Assembly: GCF_030409415.1 (NCBI RefSeq)
Contig: NZ_JAUFPW010000029.1
Location: 62,001 to 126,000, forward strand
Direction: 5' to 3'
DNA: 64,000 nucleotides
From: Pedobacter aquatilis
Lineage (GTDB): Bacteria; Bacteroidota; Bacteroidia; Sphingobacteriales; Sphingobacteriaceae
Position numbers and translations under genes: made by a program
Shown here: one piece after another, positions 35,034 through 44,206 of the stretch
Layout: each line of letters starts with the position of its first letter
Numbering within the stretch: the first letter of the stretch is position 1
The notes under the pieces: generated by a model
What the model saw: the letters and a program-made list of their open reading frames with translations, nothing else
Database searches by the model: none
Told to the model about the DNA's origin: nothing

Positions 35034-35702
35034 ATGAGTAGTTTAAGTAAAGCTTTTACATCATCTATAGGTAGAAAGTTTGTAATGGGGCTAACGGGGC
35101 TTTTCTTGGTTTCGTTCCTTGTTGTTCACGTATCTATAAATGCGCTAATTTTTGTAAATGACGGTGGAGAAACCTTCAATGTTGTTGCCAATTTTATGAG
35201 TCACAACATCGTAATCCGCATTATGGAAGTAGGATTGTTCGCCGGAATTATCTTGCACATTATTCAAGCGATAATTCTTACTGCACAAAATAATGCGGCA
35301 AGGCCAGAAAAATATGCTTACAATAAGCCACAAGCCAATAGCAAGTGGTATTCTCGTAGCATGGGTTTATTGGGTACACTAATTTTAATGTTCTTGGTTC
35401 TACACCTTTACCATTTTTGGTGGCCAACAAAAGTTGCTGTTTTCTCGCATGAGGAACACAATACTTTTCATGGTATTGTAGCTATTTTCCAAGAGCTTTG
35501 GGTAGTTGTAATTTACGTATTAGGCGTAATATCTTTAGGTTATCATTTGTTGCATGGTTTTCAATCGTCTTTTCAAACGATGGGCTGGAACCACAAAAAA
35601 TGGACACCAGTTGTAAAAACAGTAGGTGTATGGTTTTCGATTATCGTACCTATCATTTTTGCATTAATGCCAATTTCAATCTATTTAGGTTGGATTAGCT
35701 AA
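35034..35702 (+). CDS. sdhC: Succinate dehydrogenase/fumarate reductase cytochrome b subunit
   Basis: A 222-residue membrane anchor with five TM helices, of the single-polypeptide type found in Bacteroidota and Firmicutes. Heme-ligand candidate histidines appear in several helices: VVHVSINALIF, GIILHIIQAIIL, LVLHLYHFWWP and GYHLLHGFQSSFQ, consistent with a diheme, menaquinone-reactive enzyme. It passes electrons between quinone and the SdhB iron-sulfur clusters. First gene of sdhCAB, 30 nt before sdhA. Confidence 0.93.
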   Translation: MSSLSKAFTSSIGRKFVMGLTGLFLVSFLVVHVSINALIFVNDGGETFNVVANFMSHNIVIRIMEVGLFAGIILHIIQAIILTAQNNAARPEKYAYNKPQANSKWYSRSMGLLGTLILMFLVLHLYHFWWPTKVAVFSHEEHNTFHGIVAIFQELWVVVIYVLGVISLGYHLLHGFQSSFQTMGWNHKKWTPVVKTVGVWFSIIVPIIFALMPISIYLGWIS

Positions 35703-35732
35703 ACCGAAACGTTTAATTAAAAGATTAAGTAA

Positions 35733-37712
35733 ATGTCGAAATTAAATTCAAACATCCCTGCGGGCGAATTAACCCAAAAGTGGACAAAATATAAATCTTC
35801 TGTGCCGTTGGTTAATCCATCGAACAAAAGAAGCTTAGAAGTAATTGTAGTGGGTTCTGGTTTAGCGGGTGCGTCTGCAGCGGCTACATTAGCAGAAATG
35901 GGCTACAAAGTAAAATGTTTTTGTTTTCAGGATTCACCTCGTAGAGCACACTCAATTGCTGCTCAGGGTGGTATCAATGCTGCAAAAAACTATCAAAATG
36001 ATGGTGATAGTACTTACCGTTTGTTTTACGATACCATCAAAGGTGGTGATTATAGAGCACGCGAAGCTAACGTACATCGTTTAGCTGAGGTTAGTGCAAA
36101 CATCATCGACCAATGTGTCGCTCAAGGTGTGCCTTTGGCTCGCGAATACGGTGGTTTGTTAGATAACCGTTCTTTCGGTGGTACACAAGTACAACGTACA
36201 TTTTACGCAGCTGGACAAACTGGTCAGCAGTTATTGTTAGGGGCTTACTCTGCTTTAGAGCGCCAAGTGGGCATGGGTAAAGTACAAATGTACACCCGTC
36301 ACGAAATGCTTGATGTTGTTGTGATTGATGGTAAAGCTCGTGGTATTATCGCTCGTAACTTAATTACTGGCGAGTTAGAACGTCACTTCGGTCATGCGGT
36401 GGTTTTAGGTACTGGTGGTTACGGAAACGTATTCTACTTATCTACCAATGCAATGGGAAGTAACGTTACAGCAGCTTGGAAAGTACACAAAAAAGGAGCT
36501 TTCTTCGCAAATCCTTGCTATACACAAATTCACCCTACTTGTATCCCAGTTTCTGGCGATCACCAATCAAAATTAACTTTGATGTCAGAGTCGTTACGTA
36601 ACGATGGGCGTATTTGGGTGCCTAAAAAGAAAGATGATACTCGTAAAGCTTCTGATATTCCTGAGGATGAAAGAGATTACTATTTAGAGCGTCGTTACCC
36701 TGCTTTTGGTAACTTGGTACCTCGTGACGTAGCATCTCGTGCCGCTAAAGAGCGTTGCGATGCTGGTTACGGCGTAGGTACTTCTAAATTAGCAGTATAT
36801 CTAGATTTCAAAGCAAATACAGAACGTTATGGTCGTATCGAAGCCTCAAAAGCTGGTAACCATAATCCTGACAAAGAAACTTGCATGCGCTTGGGAACTG
36901 CCGTAATTAAAGAAAAGTACGGTAACTTGTTCGACATGTATGCGCAAATCACAGGCGAAAATCCTTATGAAACGCCAATGCGTATTTACCCTGCGGTACA
37001 CTATACCATGGGTGGTGTTTGGGTTGATTATGATTTAATGACAACTATTCCAGGTTTGTATTGTACTGGTGAAGCTAACTTCTCAGACCACGGTGCTAAC
37101 CGTTTAGGTGCTTCGGCATTAATGCAAGGTTTGGCTGATGGATATTTTGTATTGCCATATACAATTGGTTCTTACTTATCTAAAGAATTAGCAACTAAAC
37201 CAATTCCTCTAGACCATCCAGCTTTTGTGGAAGCAGAAAACGAGGTAAAAGCTACTATCGATAAGTTTTTAAGTATAAACGGAACTAAATCTGTAGATCA
37301 TTTCCACAAAAGATTAGGCCACATTATGTGGGAAAAATGTGGTATGGCTCGTAACAGAGAAGGTTTAACACAGGCTATACAAGAAATTCAAGATTTACGT
37401 AGAGAATTTTGGGCTGATGTTAAAGTGCCAGGTTCGGCAGATGAATTTAACCCTGAATTAGAAAAAGCACATCGCGTTGCGGATTTTATTGAATTAGGAG
37501 AATTGATGTGTAAAGATGCCCTAAACAGAGAAGAAAGCTGTGGCGGTCACTTTAGAGAGGAACACCAAACTGAAGAAGGCGAAGCAAAACGCGACGACGA
37601 AAACTACGCATACGTAGCAGCTTGGGAATACAAGGGTGTAAGTGAATTCGAATTACATAAAGAAGAATTGATTTACGAAAATATTAAGGTAGCACAAAGA
37701 AATTATAAATAG
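35733..37712 (+). CDS. sdhA: Succinate dehydrogenase/fumarate reductase flavoprotein subunit
   Basis: A 659-residue flavoprotein that oxidises succinate to fumarate. The FAD-binding Rossmann motif is [20 protein letters not shown] (about 36-55), with the covalent-FAD histidine segment [17 protein letters not shown] at about 70-85. Substrate-site and capping motifs include [40 protein letters not shown] and [20 protein letters not shown]. Typical length for the Bacteroidota form. Codon use favours GGT and CGT, as expected of a highly expressed gene. Separated from sdhB by 86 nt with an inverted repeat. Confidence 0.96.
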   Translation: MSKLNSNIPAGELTQKWTKYKSSVPLVNPSNKRSLEVIVVGSGLAGASAAATLAEMGYKVKCFCFQDSPRRAHSIAAQGGINAAKNYQNDGDSTYRLFYDTIKGGDYRAREANVHRLAEVSANIIDQCVAQGVPLAREYGGLLDNRSFGGTQVQRTFYAAGQTGQQLLLGAYSALERQVGMGKVQMYTRHEMLDVVVIDGKARGIIARNLITGELERHFGHAVVLGTGGYGNVFYLSTNAMGSNVTAAWKVHKKGAFFANPCYTQIHPTCIPVSGDHQSKLTLMSESLRNDGRIWVPKKKDDTRKASDIPEDERDYYLERRYPAFGNLVPRDVASRAAKERCDAGYGVGTSKLAVYLDFKANTERYGRIEASKAGNHNPDKETCMRLGTAVIKEKYGNLFDMYAQITGENPYETPMRIYPAVHYTMGGVWVDYDLMTTIPGLYCTGEANFSDHGANRLGASALMQGLADGYFVLPYTIGSYLSKELATKPIPLDHPAFVEAENEVKATIDKFLSINGTKSVDHFHKRLGHIMWEKCGMARNREGLTQAIQEIQDLRREFWADVKVPGSADEFNPELEKAHRVADFIELGELMCKDALNREESCGGHFREEHQTEEGEAKRDDENYAYVAAWEYKGVSEFELHKEELIYENIKVAQRNYK

Positions 37713-37723
37713 TAGCAAGAGAT

Positions 37724-37785
37724 GAGTATCAAGTATCAAGAGTTGAATGAAAATCTTGATGCTCGATACTTGTTACTCGATACTT
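37724..37785 (+). repeat. Imperfect inverted repeat between sdhA and sdhB
   Basis: GAGTATCAAGTATCAAGA on the left is answered by TCTTGATGCTCGATACTTG and a second TACTCGATACTT on the right. It would fold into a long imperfect hairpin within the operon mRNA. The arms are themselves built of a short repeated unit. Confidence 0.65.
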
Positions 37786-37798
37786 AAATCTGAACAAG

Positions 37799-38569
37799 AT
37801 GAGTACAGGAAATATGAATTTAACGCTACAAGTTTGGCGTCAAAAAAACAGCAAATCAGCAGGGAAACTGGTTGATTATAAGCTTTCTGAAATTTCTCCA
37901 GACATGTCTTTCTTAGAGATGTTTGACGTTTTAAACGAACAATTAATTACTAAAGGTGAAGAACCAGTTGTATTTGACCACGATTGTAGAGAGGGAATTT
38001 GCGGTATGTGTTCAATGTTCATTAACGGGCAACCACACGGACCAAAAGATTTAGTAACAACTTGTCAGTTACACATGCGTTCTTTTAAAGATGGCGATAC
38101 TATTGTTGTAGAGCCTTGGAGAGCAAAAGCATTTCCGGTAATTAAAGATTTAGCTGTAGATCGTTCTGCTTTTGATCGTATTATCGCGTCGGGAGGTTTC
38201 GTATCGGTTAATACTGGTAATGCACAAGATGCAAACAACTTGCCAATTCCAAAAGCTAAAGCTGATGCTGCTTTTGAGGCTGCTGCTTGTATTGGTTGTG
38301 GTGCTTGTGTTGCTACTTGTAAAAATGCTTCAGCAATGCTTTTTGTTTCAGCAAAGATATCTCAATTGGCTTTATTACCACAAGGTCAGCCAGAGCGTTA
38401 TCGTCGCGTACAGAGCATGGTTGCGCAAATGGACGAAGAAGGTTTTGGTAACTGTACAAATACTGGTGCTTGCGAAGCTGAGTGTCCAAAAGGTATCTCT
38501 TTAGAAAATATCGCTCGAATGAATCGTGATTTTGCATCAGCAAAATTCGTTAGCGAAGAAGAAGTTTAA
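37799..38569 (+). CDS. sdhB: Succinate dehydrogenase/fumarate reductase iron-sulfur subunit
   Basis: A 256-residue iron-sulfur protein. The N-terminal ferredoxin domain binds a [2Fe-2S] cluster with CREGICGMC and a later CQLH cysteine. The C-terminal domain has [11 protein letters not shown] and [15 protein letters not shown] for the [4Fe-4S] and [3Fe-4S] clusters. It carries electrons between SdhA and SdhC. Last gene of the operon; a terminator lies about 35 nt after the stop. Confidence 0.96.
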   Translation: MSTGNMNLTLQVWRQKNSKSAGKLVDYKLSEISPDMSFLEMFDVLNEQLITKGEEPVVFDHDCREGICGMCSMFINGQPHGPKDLVTTCQLHMRSFKDGDTIVVEPWRAKAFPVIKDLAVDRSAFDRIIASGGFVSVNTGNAQDANNLPIPKAKADAAFEAAACIGCGACVATCKNASAMLFVSAKISQLALLPQGQPERYRRVQSMVAQMDEEGFGNCTNTGACEAECPKGISLENIARMNRDFASAKFVSEEEV

Positions 38570-38603
38570 AATACTGTGCCATTCCATTAAATTGGAATTG
38601 TTA

Positions 38604-38630
38604 AGCCTCCACTTCGTGGGGGCTTTTTTT
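38604..38630 (+). terminator. sdh operon terminator
   Basis: AGCCTCCAC pairs with GTGGGGGCT across a TTC turn, with one G-T pair, followed by seven T. Confidence 0.88.
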
Positions 38631-38912
38631 GTCTTCTTTAAAAAAAAAACGTAAATTTTAAAGAATAATTAAACAAAAGCACTTTTTTGAAATTATAAAA
38701 TGAAAGATAATTCGATGTAAATAATCGAAAGTAATTTATGTTTTTTCGAAACCATTGGTAAATTAAGCAGACAAATAATAATTCGTAAAATGAGTAAAAA
38801 ATCTATGTTTGCATATTAATAATCTATTTAAATAAAAATTTTATTTTGTAAAATTTGTATATACATTAAAGATTTTATAAATTTATTGTTCCGAGACAGG
38901 AGAGAAAACATA

Positions 38913-38940
38913 AAAGCCCGACAATTTTTTGCCGGGCTTT
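38913..38940 (-). terminator. Terminator of the blaI-M56-plug operon
   Basis: AAAGCCCG pairs with CGGGCTTT with a 12-nt loop, 56 nt beyond the stop of the minus-strand gene at 38996. A/T tracts flank it. Confidence 0.75.
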
Positions 38941-38995
38941 GTGTTTCAGAATATTTAGAATATCGTAAAACTTTGCTTGCTAAATTAAATATGTG

Positions 38996-39685
38996 CTAAT
39001 TTTTATCGAGCTCTGTTCTTGGATCTTGTTTTTTTAATGGCTTGGTTGTAATTAAAACAACACCATTTGATGCAGACAAACCGTAGTTTTTGATAGCACT
39101 GTTATCTTTAACAATAGTAACCGATTGAATTGTAGTAGGATCTAAAAACTCTATAGATCCGTTTTCGATTTTTGTTCCGTCTACAATATAAAGTGGCTGA
39201 TTTATTTTATTTGTAGATTTAAGACCTTTAATATTTATAGTACTATTGCCGGTGTTAAAAGTTGTTGAAGAACTGTCTATTTCTTTTCTGGAACCAATTG
39301 CTAAATCAGATATTTTATTTGTGCCATATTTAATGCCTAAGGCATTAAGCTTAGCCAGTTGTTCAATATTGCTTGCAGAATTTTTACCTGCTTTAGTTGT
39401 AATCAAAACACACCCACCTTTGGCTTCAATACCAAATATTTTTATTGCATCATCACTTTTTAGTACATGAATTTCACTTATCTCATTTGGGTTGATACTA
39501 TTGACAAAATCTATATTAAATTGTTTAATTCCATCTACAGTATAAATTATCGGTTGAGCAGAATTAAAGCTCTTTATTTTTATACCTATATTCTCAACAC
39601 TTGAAGAATCGCTTTTTACCTGACTAAATGCACTTGTGTATGCAATTGTTGCGGTAAGTGTGATTAAAAAGAATATTTTTTTCAT
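38996..39685 (-). CDS. Secreted protein with two TonB-receptor plug-like modules, no barrel
   Basis: A 229-residue exported protein with a signal peptide (about residues 1-22). It holds two copies of a module that looks like the end of a SusC/TonB-receptor plug. The first (about 45-100) reads IIYTVDGIK, then EISEIHVLKSDDAIKIFG and GGCVLITTK. The second (about 163-216) reads LYIVDGTK, then TIQSVTIVKDNSAIKNYG and NGVVLITTK. No beta-barrel follows. The same module ends the M56 peptidase encoded 29 nt upstream, so the two proteins probably work together. No known family name fits; the role is open. Confidence 0.78.
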   Translation of the reverse strand: MKKIFFLITLTATIAYTSAFSQVKSDSSSVENIGIKIKSFNSAQPIIYTVDGIKQFNIDFVNSINPNEISEIHVLKSDDAIKIFGIEAKGGCVLITTKAGKNSASNIEQLAKLNALGIKYGTNKISDLAIGSRKEIDSSSTTFNTGNSTINIKGLKSTNKINQPLYIVDGTKIENGSIEFLDPTTIQSVTIVKDNSAIKNYGLSASNGVVLITTKPLKKQDPRTELDKN

Positions 39686-39714
39686 CTTAGTTGATTTAGC
39701 TATTCATTAATCGA

Positions 39715-41661
39715 TTAGTTTGAAGAGATTTTATTATCAGCTGATTTGAATGAATTATTCTTATCAACTTTTGATGTAATTAATATAACGCCGTTCACAC
39801 CTTTTGTTCCGTAGAGCATTGTGGCGGCTTCATCTCTTAATACGGATATCGATTCTATGCTTTCGGTTCTTATAAATTTCAGCGCATCTTTACCTTGTGT
39901 AACGCCATCTAATACAACTAAAGGACTATTGGCGCTGCTATTTAAATTTTGTATGCCTTTAAAAGATACTCTTGTACTTTCTGGTGATGCTGATTTTAAT
40001 TTTGGTGAACTATCTAGCGTGAAATTTATGAACAAATTATACTTAACCCTTACTGGTTTCCCATTTTGAATACCTGGAATCCAATTTGGAGATTGATTTA
40101 ATACCCTTGCTGCTTCGTCATTTGTACTTTCACTTAATCCTTTTACAATTTTTATATCCGTAAGCTTTCCATTTTTCTCTACTGTAAAGGATAAATGTAC
40201 TTTGCCTTGCACATTGTTAGCTTGAGCATCTTCAGGATATTTAATGCTTTTACTTAAGTAATCATAGAAATTTTTCATACCTCCATGATATTCAGGTTGC
40301 TTTTCTATTGATACAAAATCATAAACCTTTTCTGTTTTTTCAACTTCCTCTTCTTTCTTTTCGCCCACATAGCCTATAATTTGAAGCGAGGATATTTCTT
40401 TGTAACCATCGATGTTTTGAGATTGTTCTTCGGAGTTTAATTGAGATTGACCTAAATTGAAGGATACTTTAAAAGCATAATTTCCATCTTTAACATTCTT
40501 AAAGTTTTTGTAGGCCAAAATGTTTTTCATCACTTCTTCATCACAACCTTCACCTAAATCTTGCTTCGAGCCTAAGTCGGTTATTTTGCCATTTTTAACC
40601 GTAAACATAATGTGAGTAGTACCTTCCAAAGCTTTTTGTTGTGCATTTTGGGGATACTTAATGTTCTTGCTTAAAAAGGAATAGAAATCTTCCCAATTAT
40701 TTGTAATGGGAGCATGTTTGGCAACAGTTTTAGTTTTTTCAGGGGTAACTATTTTCAGGGGCTTAATCACCAATTCTTCAACTAAATCTATTGGCTTATC
40801 TAATGGGATTTGTTCTGCAAAAGAAAGTAGGTTTTCGTTTTTACGAATTGTAGCTGAAGAGAATACAATAGATATTGCAAATAGCGGAATAAAAATTCCA
40901 TACTTAACGACAGCAGTTTTCTTCGAACGCTCTTTATGAAGCATGTAAATACGTTTCTTAACAAGCGATTTTTCGAAAAAATTACTGGTTAAAGTACTTT
41001 GATTTATACCAAAAGATTTACTCAAAATAAGCATTGCATACTCCGTCTTATCTCCTTGATAATTCGCTGCGTGCTCATCAGCTAAAAATTCGTGTATGTT
41101 TTTAATGCTTTTTTTGTAAAAATAAATTACCGGATTTAACCAGGTAAGTATCCCTACAACTTCGAAAAATAAAACATCTAAACTATGCCATTGTTTTATA
41201 TGAGCCTCTTCGTGGCTATCAATAACATCGCGGTTTGGTAAAGAAATATCTATAATTTTCTTACCGAAGAACGAAAACGCCGAACCTTGTTTAACGTTCT
41301 TTAAAAGCCTTTTAACAAATAGCAGGTTAATTATTAATCTAAACAGAAAGAATAAAATGCCTGCACAATAAATGCTAACCACTAAGTTTGCCCAGTTAAA
41401 TCCCTCTTGCGCATCAGCAACAATTGTTGCTTTTTCCAAAACTGCATCCCACTTAACGGTAGTGTAAACTTGTTGAGCGGCTTTTTGTACTGTTAACCAT
41501 TCTAAACGTATAAATGGTATAAGTAAAGATAAAAAGCCTGCAGCAACCAAATAAATTCGGTTTAAGGTGAAGTAGGTTTCCTTGTCTAATAATAATTTAT
41601 AAAATCCGTAAAATACGATTAGGTACAAGTTTACCTGCAAAAGGTAATGGGCGAAACTCAT
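39715..41661 (-). CDS. M56 (BlaR1-type) membrane metallopeptidase fused to two TonB-C domains and a plug-like module
   Basis: A 648-residue protein. Residues 1-275 form the M56 peptidase: TM helices near 4-24, 38-53, 92-118 and 254-271, zinc motif HEEAH at 150-154, and a likely third ligand, Glu191, in HEFLADEHA. In BlaR1 the outer end is a penicillin-binding sensor. Here it is replaced by a TonB C-terminal-like domain at about 322-403, a second at about 460-550, and a receptor-plug-like module at about 580-631 (VVLDGVTQG, SIESISVLRDEAATMLYG, GVILITSK). It starts 4 nt inside the blaI stop and precedes the double-plug gene. Likely a sensor that cleaves BlaI; the signal is unknown. Confidence 0.88.
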   Translation of the reverse strand: MSFAHYLLQVNLYLIVFYGFYKLLLDKETYFTLNRIYLVAAGFLSLLIPFIRLEWLTVQKAAQQVYTTVKWDAVLEKATIVADAQEGFNWANLVVSIYCAGILFFLFRLIINLLFVKRLLKNVKQGSAFSFFGKKIIDISLPNRDVIDSHEEAHIKQWHSLDVLFFEVVGILTWLNPVIYFYKKSIKNIHEFLADEHAANYQGDKTEYAMLILSKSFGINQSTLTSNFFEKSLVKKRIYMLHKERSKKTAVVKYGIFIPLFAISIVFSSATIRKNENLLSFAEQIPLDKPIDLVEELVIKPLKIVTPEKTKTVAKHAPITNNWEDFYSFLSKNIKYPQNAQQKALEGTTHIMFTVKNGKITDLGSKQDLGEGCDEEVMKNILAYKNFKNVKDGNYAFKVSFNLGQSQLNSEEQSQNIDGYKEISSLQIIGYVGEKKEEEVEKTEKVYDFVSIEKQPEYHGGMKNFYDYLSKSIKYPEDAQANNVQGKVHLSFTVEKNGKLTDIKIVKGLSESTNDEAARVLNQSPNWIPGIQNGKPVRVKYNLFINFTLDSSPKLKSASPESTRVSFKGIQNLNSSANSPLVVLDGVTQGKDALKFIRTESIESISVLRDEAATMLYGTKGVNGVILITSKVDKNNSFKSADNKISSN

Positions 41662-42035
41662 TTTGGTTTGTGTTTAATCTTATTAATCATTTTAAGAATT
41701 TCATCCACATCACTTAAATCTAACTTCTCCTCTTTTACAAAGAACGAAAACATACTTTCTACAGAGTTTTCAAAATAATTACCAAGTAATTTCTCTGTTG
41801 CGTGGCGTTTATATTCTTCTTTGCTAATTAAGGGGTGGTATTGGTGTGCTTTGCCAAAGGCTTCATGCCCTATAAAACCTTTAGTTTCTAAAATTCTGAT
41901 TATTGTTGAAACTGTATTGTAAGCAGGTTTTGGAATGGGTAACTCATCGATTACCTCTTTAACAAATGCTTTTTCCAACTGCCATAAAACTTGCATTATT
42001 TGCTCTTCGGCCTTGGTTAAATCTTTAATATCCAT
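41658..42035 (-). CDS. BlaI/MecI/CopY-family transcriptional repressor
   Basis: A 125-residue winged-helix repressor. The DNA-binding part (about 1-75) has LTKAEEQIMQVLWQLEKAFV and PAYNTVSTIIRILETKGFIGH, the usual recognition helix of the family, followed by a C-terminal dimerisation helix region. In the Bla system the partner M56 protease inactivates the repressor by cleavage. The stop overlaps the start of the M56 gene by 4 nt, so the two are coupled. Two palindromes around its own promoter are likely operators, giving autoregulation. Confidence 0.92.
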   Translation of the reverse strand: MDIKDLTKAEEQIMQVLWQLEKAFVKEVIDELPIPKPAYNTVSTIIRILETKGFIGHEAFGKAHQYHPLISKEEYKRHATEKLLGNYFENSVESMFSFFVKEEKLDLSDVDEILKMINKIKHKPK

Positions 42036-42057
42036 TTTATTTTTTGATTATAGGAAT

Positions 42058-42106
42058 GAGTAAAAATTTTACTCGTTATATTAAAGATAGAACTAATTGA
42101 TTAGTT
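42058..42106 (-). promoter_or_regulatory. blaI promoter with two palindromic operator candidates
   Basis: On the minus strand a -7-like TATCTTTA (42082-42089) is flanked by AACTAAT-N2-ATTAGTT (42091-42106) on its upstream side and GAGTAAAA-N-TTTTACTC (42058-42074) at the probable transcription start. The layout fits repression by a dimeric BlaI-type protein. Confidence 0.55.
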
Positions 42107-42132
42107 GCGCAAATTTTTACCCTTAATAATTC

Positions 42133-42774
42133 CTATATTTTTATCAAATCGTTTTTGATACCATAAACTACAAGTCCGGTTCGGGTTTTGATATTTAGCT
42201 TGGCAAAGAGGGATTCTCTATAGTTATCTACAGTTCTTGGGCTAATGTTCATTAGATCTGCTATTTCCTTGTAAGTGAGCTCTGTACTGCAATACTGTAA
42301 AAATGTTAGCTCTTTTTCTGTAATTATTGGTTTCGGATCTTCCTTTTTAAGTGAGAATAATAACCTACCAGATACCATTTCGTTAATGAAAAATCCTTTT
42401 TCAATTATTGCTTTTATCGCAATTACCAAATCAGATGGGGTAGAGCCTTTTAAAATATAACCCCCGGCTCCGGCTTTTAGCATTTCAATAATTGCTTTTT
42501 CTTCTTCATGCATGCTTAAGGCTAAGACTTTTACATCAGGATATTCTTCCTTTATAAACCTGGTTGCTGCATATCCATCCATTACAGGCATGTTAATATC
42601 CATTAGCACCAACTGTACATCTTTGTGCTGTTTTATCTGCGTTTGCATATCTACACCGTTTGTAGCCTGAAATACAACGTTTATTTCATCAAATTCAGAT
42701 AAAAGATTTGCCAAACCTTGACGGAAAAGTGTGTGGTCATCGACTATCGCTATGTAGAATGTAGTTGTGGTCAT
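42133..42774 (-). CDS. LuxR/NarL-type response regulator
   Basis: A 213-residue regulator. The receiver domain (about 5-125) carries the phospho-acceptor Asp in VLMDINMPVMDG (near residue 58), with DDH at the N-terminus and a K in GYILKGSTP. A C-terminal LuxR-type helix-turn-helix follows: LTYKEIADLMNISPRTVDNYRESLF. It begins 4 nt after the kinase stop and is the last gene of a four-gene signalling operon. Confidence 0.93.
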   Translation of the reverse strand: MTTTTFYIAIVDDHTLFRQGLANLLSEFDEINVVFQATNGVDMQTQIKQHKDVQLVLMDINMPVMDGYAATRFIKEEYPDVKVLALSMHEEEKAIIEMLKAGAGGYILKGSTPSDLVIAIKAIIEKGFFINEMVSGRLLFSLKKEDPKPIITEKELTFLQYCSTELTYKEIADLMNISPRTVDNYRESLFAKLNIKTRTGLVVYGIKNDLIKI

Positions 42775-42778
42775 AATA

Positions 42779-43546
42779 TTATGGATATGGAATTTCTATA
42801 AAAATTGATGTGCCTTTTTCTGAAGCTGAAATTACATCTATTTTACCATTTATCATTTCAACCCGTTTTTGTATTGAATTTAAACCTAAACCGCCTTTGC
42901 GTTTTCTGGCTTCTTGGTAATCAAATCCAACGCCATTTTCTTTTATAGTTAATAAAAGTAAATCATTTTTTAAGCCGGTATCTATCTGAATTGTACTTGC
43001 TTGCGCATGTTTGATAATGTTATTTATTATCTCTTGCAGTAATCTCAAGATGATTAAATCCTTATCTGGAGAAGTTGTGCTTACATGAAGTAAATCGTTT
43101 GTAACTTGAAGTGTGTAGCCCTCAACTTTGCGTAGCCAACTTATTTCTTGCTCAATTGCGTTCCCAATTCCAGATTCAACAATTTGTTCTCCATGTAAAA
43201 TTTTAGCTAATTCCCGTATTTCTTTTATTGATTTGCTTACCAGCGATAATGAATTGGATATCTTTTCACTGGCTTTTTGATTATCAGTAATTTGAATGGA
43301 ATTAAGCGTTAAAGTTGTTAAGCTTAATAGTTGCCCAATATTGTCATGTAGTTCGGTTGCAATGGTTTGCATCGTTTGGTCCTGAACTTCTATATGGGTT
43401 TTTAATATTTCTGCCTCAAATTTTTGACGCATATTTTCTTTCTCCACAAAGTGTTTTTTTTTGTGGCGATTATAAGATCTGATGTACATCAATAAGAATA
43501 TTGGCATCAAAAGAAAAACTAATGATGCAAATAAAATTATGGACAT
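42779..43546 (-). CDS. Sensor histidine kinase, HisKA_3 type
   Basis: About 255 residues from the ATG at 43546. One N-terminal TM helix (MSIILFASLVFLLMPIFLLM) is followed by a coiled-coil and a HisKA_3 dimerisation domain with the phospho-accepting His in ATELHDNIGQLLSLTTLTL. The ATPase domain shows LLQEIINNIIKHAQAS, KENGVGFD and GGLGLNSIQKR; the usual DNG of the G1 box is ENG here. There is no periplasmic sensor, so the 7-TM protein encoded upstream is the probable input. An alternative ATG at 43570 would lengthen the overlap with that gene to 34 nt; a further start at 43588 is only TTG. Confidence 0.88.
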   Translation of the reverse strand: MSIILFASLVFLLMPIFLLMYIRSYNRHKKKHFVEKENMRQKFEAEILKTHIEVQDQTMQTIATELHDNIGQLLSLTTLTLNSIQITDNQKASEKISNSLSLVSKSIKEIRELAKILHGEQIVESGIGNAIEQEISWLRKVEGYTLQVTNDLLHVSTTSPDKDLIILRLLQEIINNIIKHAQASTIQIDTGLKNDLLLLTIKENGVGFDYQEARKRKGGLGLNSIQKRVEMINGKIDVISASEKGTSIFIEIPYP

Positions 43547-44193
43547 ATTGTCCGTTGACGTGCTCTGCATATAAATGAATAAGACCAAAAGCCATATAAT
43601 AATATGTTTAAGGTGGTATAAATGATGTGTCGAGTATTGTATTTGCCTAAAAACTTTTGCTGAATTACATCATTAAAAAAGTTGGCTAAAGTGCCTCCAA
43701 AATAAAAAATTATTGCCCCGCCAACCCACCAAAATGCCGGGTGAAATTTGAGGTCAATATATTTCTCGTCTTTTAGCAGCAAATAAAAATACAGTAGACC
43801 ATAAATTACAAAAACTACAGACATAATGCTAACAGTTATCGAATTGTAATCTCTTACAATATCATGTGTTAAGGTAAATCCAATATATATTGCCATAATA
43901 AATATATATATAGGTACAATAAGTTTTTTTATGTCTCTGAACTCTTTTAGAAAATAGTAAAATGCATAAGTTATATAAGTAAGCTCAATTATTGTATAAA
44001 TATTATATACAACAATATTACTATGGTATAATCTTCCGATGTACTTTGCAAATAGTTCTGTTGATAAAACAATAACCATATAACCTAAGGTGATAATTTT
44101 CCAAAATGGACTTTTGTCTCTAATTAAAAATATTAGAGCCAATGCTGCGCAAATAGATATGATAATCGAACCAATGGAAAATAAACTTAACAT
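43537..44193 (-). CDS. Seven-TM membrane protein, probable sensor partner of the kinase
   Basis: A 218-residue integral membrane protein with seven predicted helices spread over the whole length (starting MLSLFSIGSIIISICAALAL). Charged or polar residues within or near helices, such as Glu and Lys in TELFAKYIGR and HPAFWWVGGAI, could form a ligand site. No known enzyme motif. It overlaps the kinase start by about 10 nt and follows the unknown acidic protein gene by 13 nt. The arrangement suggests that it senses the signal for the one-TM kinase. The family is not known to me by name. Confidence 0.8.
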   Translation of the reverse strand: MLSLFSIGSIIISICAALALIFLIRDKSPFWKIITLGYMVIVLSTELFAKYIGRLYHSNIVVYNIYTIIELTYITYAFYYFLKEFRDIKKLIVPIYIFIMAIYIGFTLTHDIVRDYNSITVSIMSVVFVIYGLLYFYLLLKDEKYIDLKFHPAFWWVGGAIIFYFGGTLANFFNDVIQQKFLGKYNTRHIIYTTLNILLYGFWSYSFICRARQRTICP

Positions 44194-44206
44194 TTTATTA
44201 TATTAA

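Larger units (their letters stand above)
38570..38995. other. Intergenic between sdhB and plug-like protein gene
   Basis: 426 very AT-rich nt between convergent genes. A terminator lies near each end. The middle (about 38640-38890) shows nothing I can assign. Confidence 0.5.

Noticed and set aside
38640..38890. AT-rich stretch as a possible origin or small RNA
   Set aside because: No DnaA-box cluster or clear promoter-terminator pair; it lies simply between two convergent terminators.
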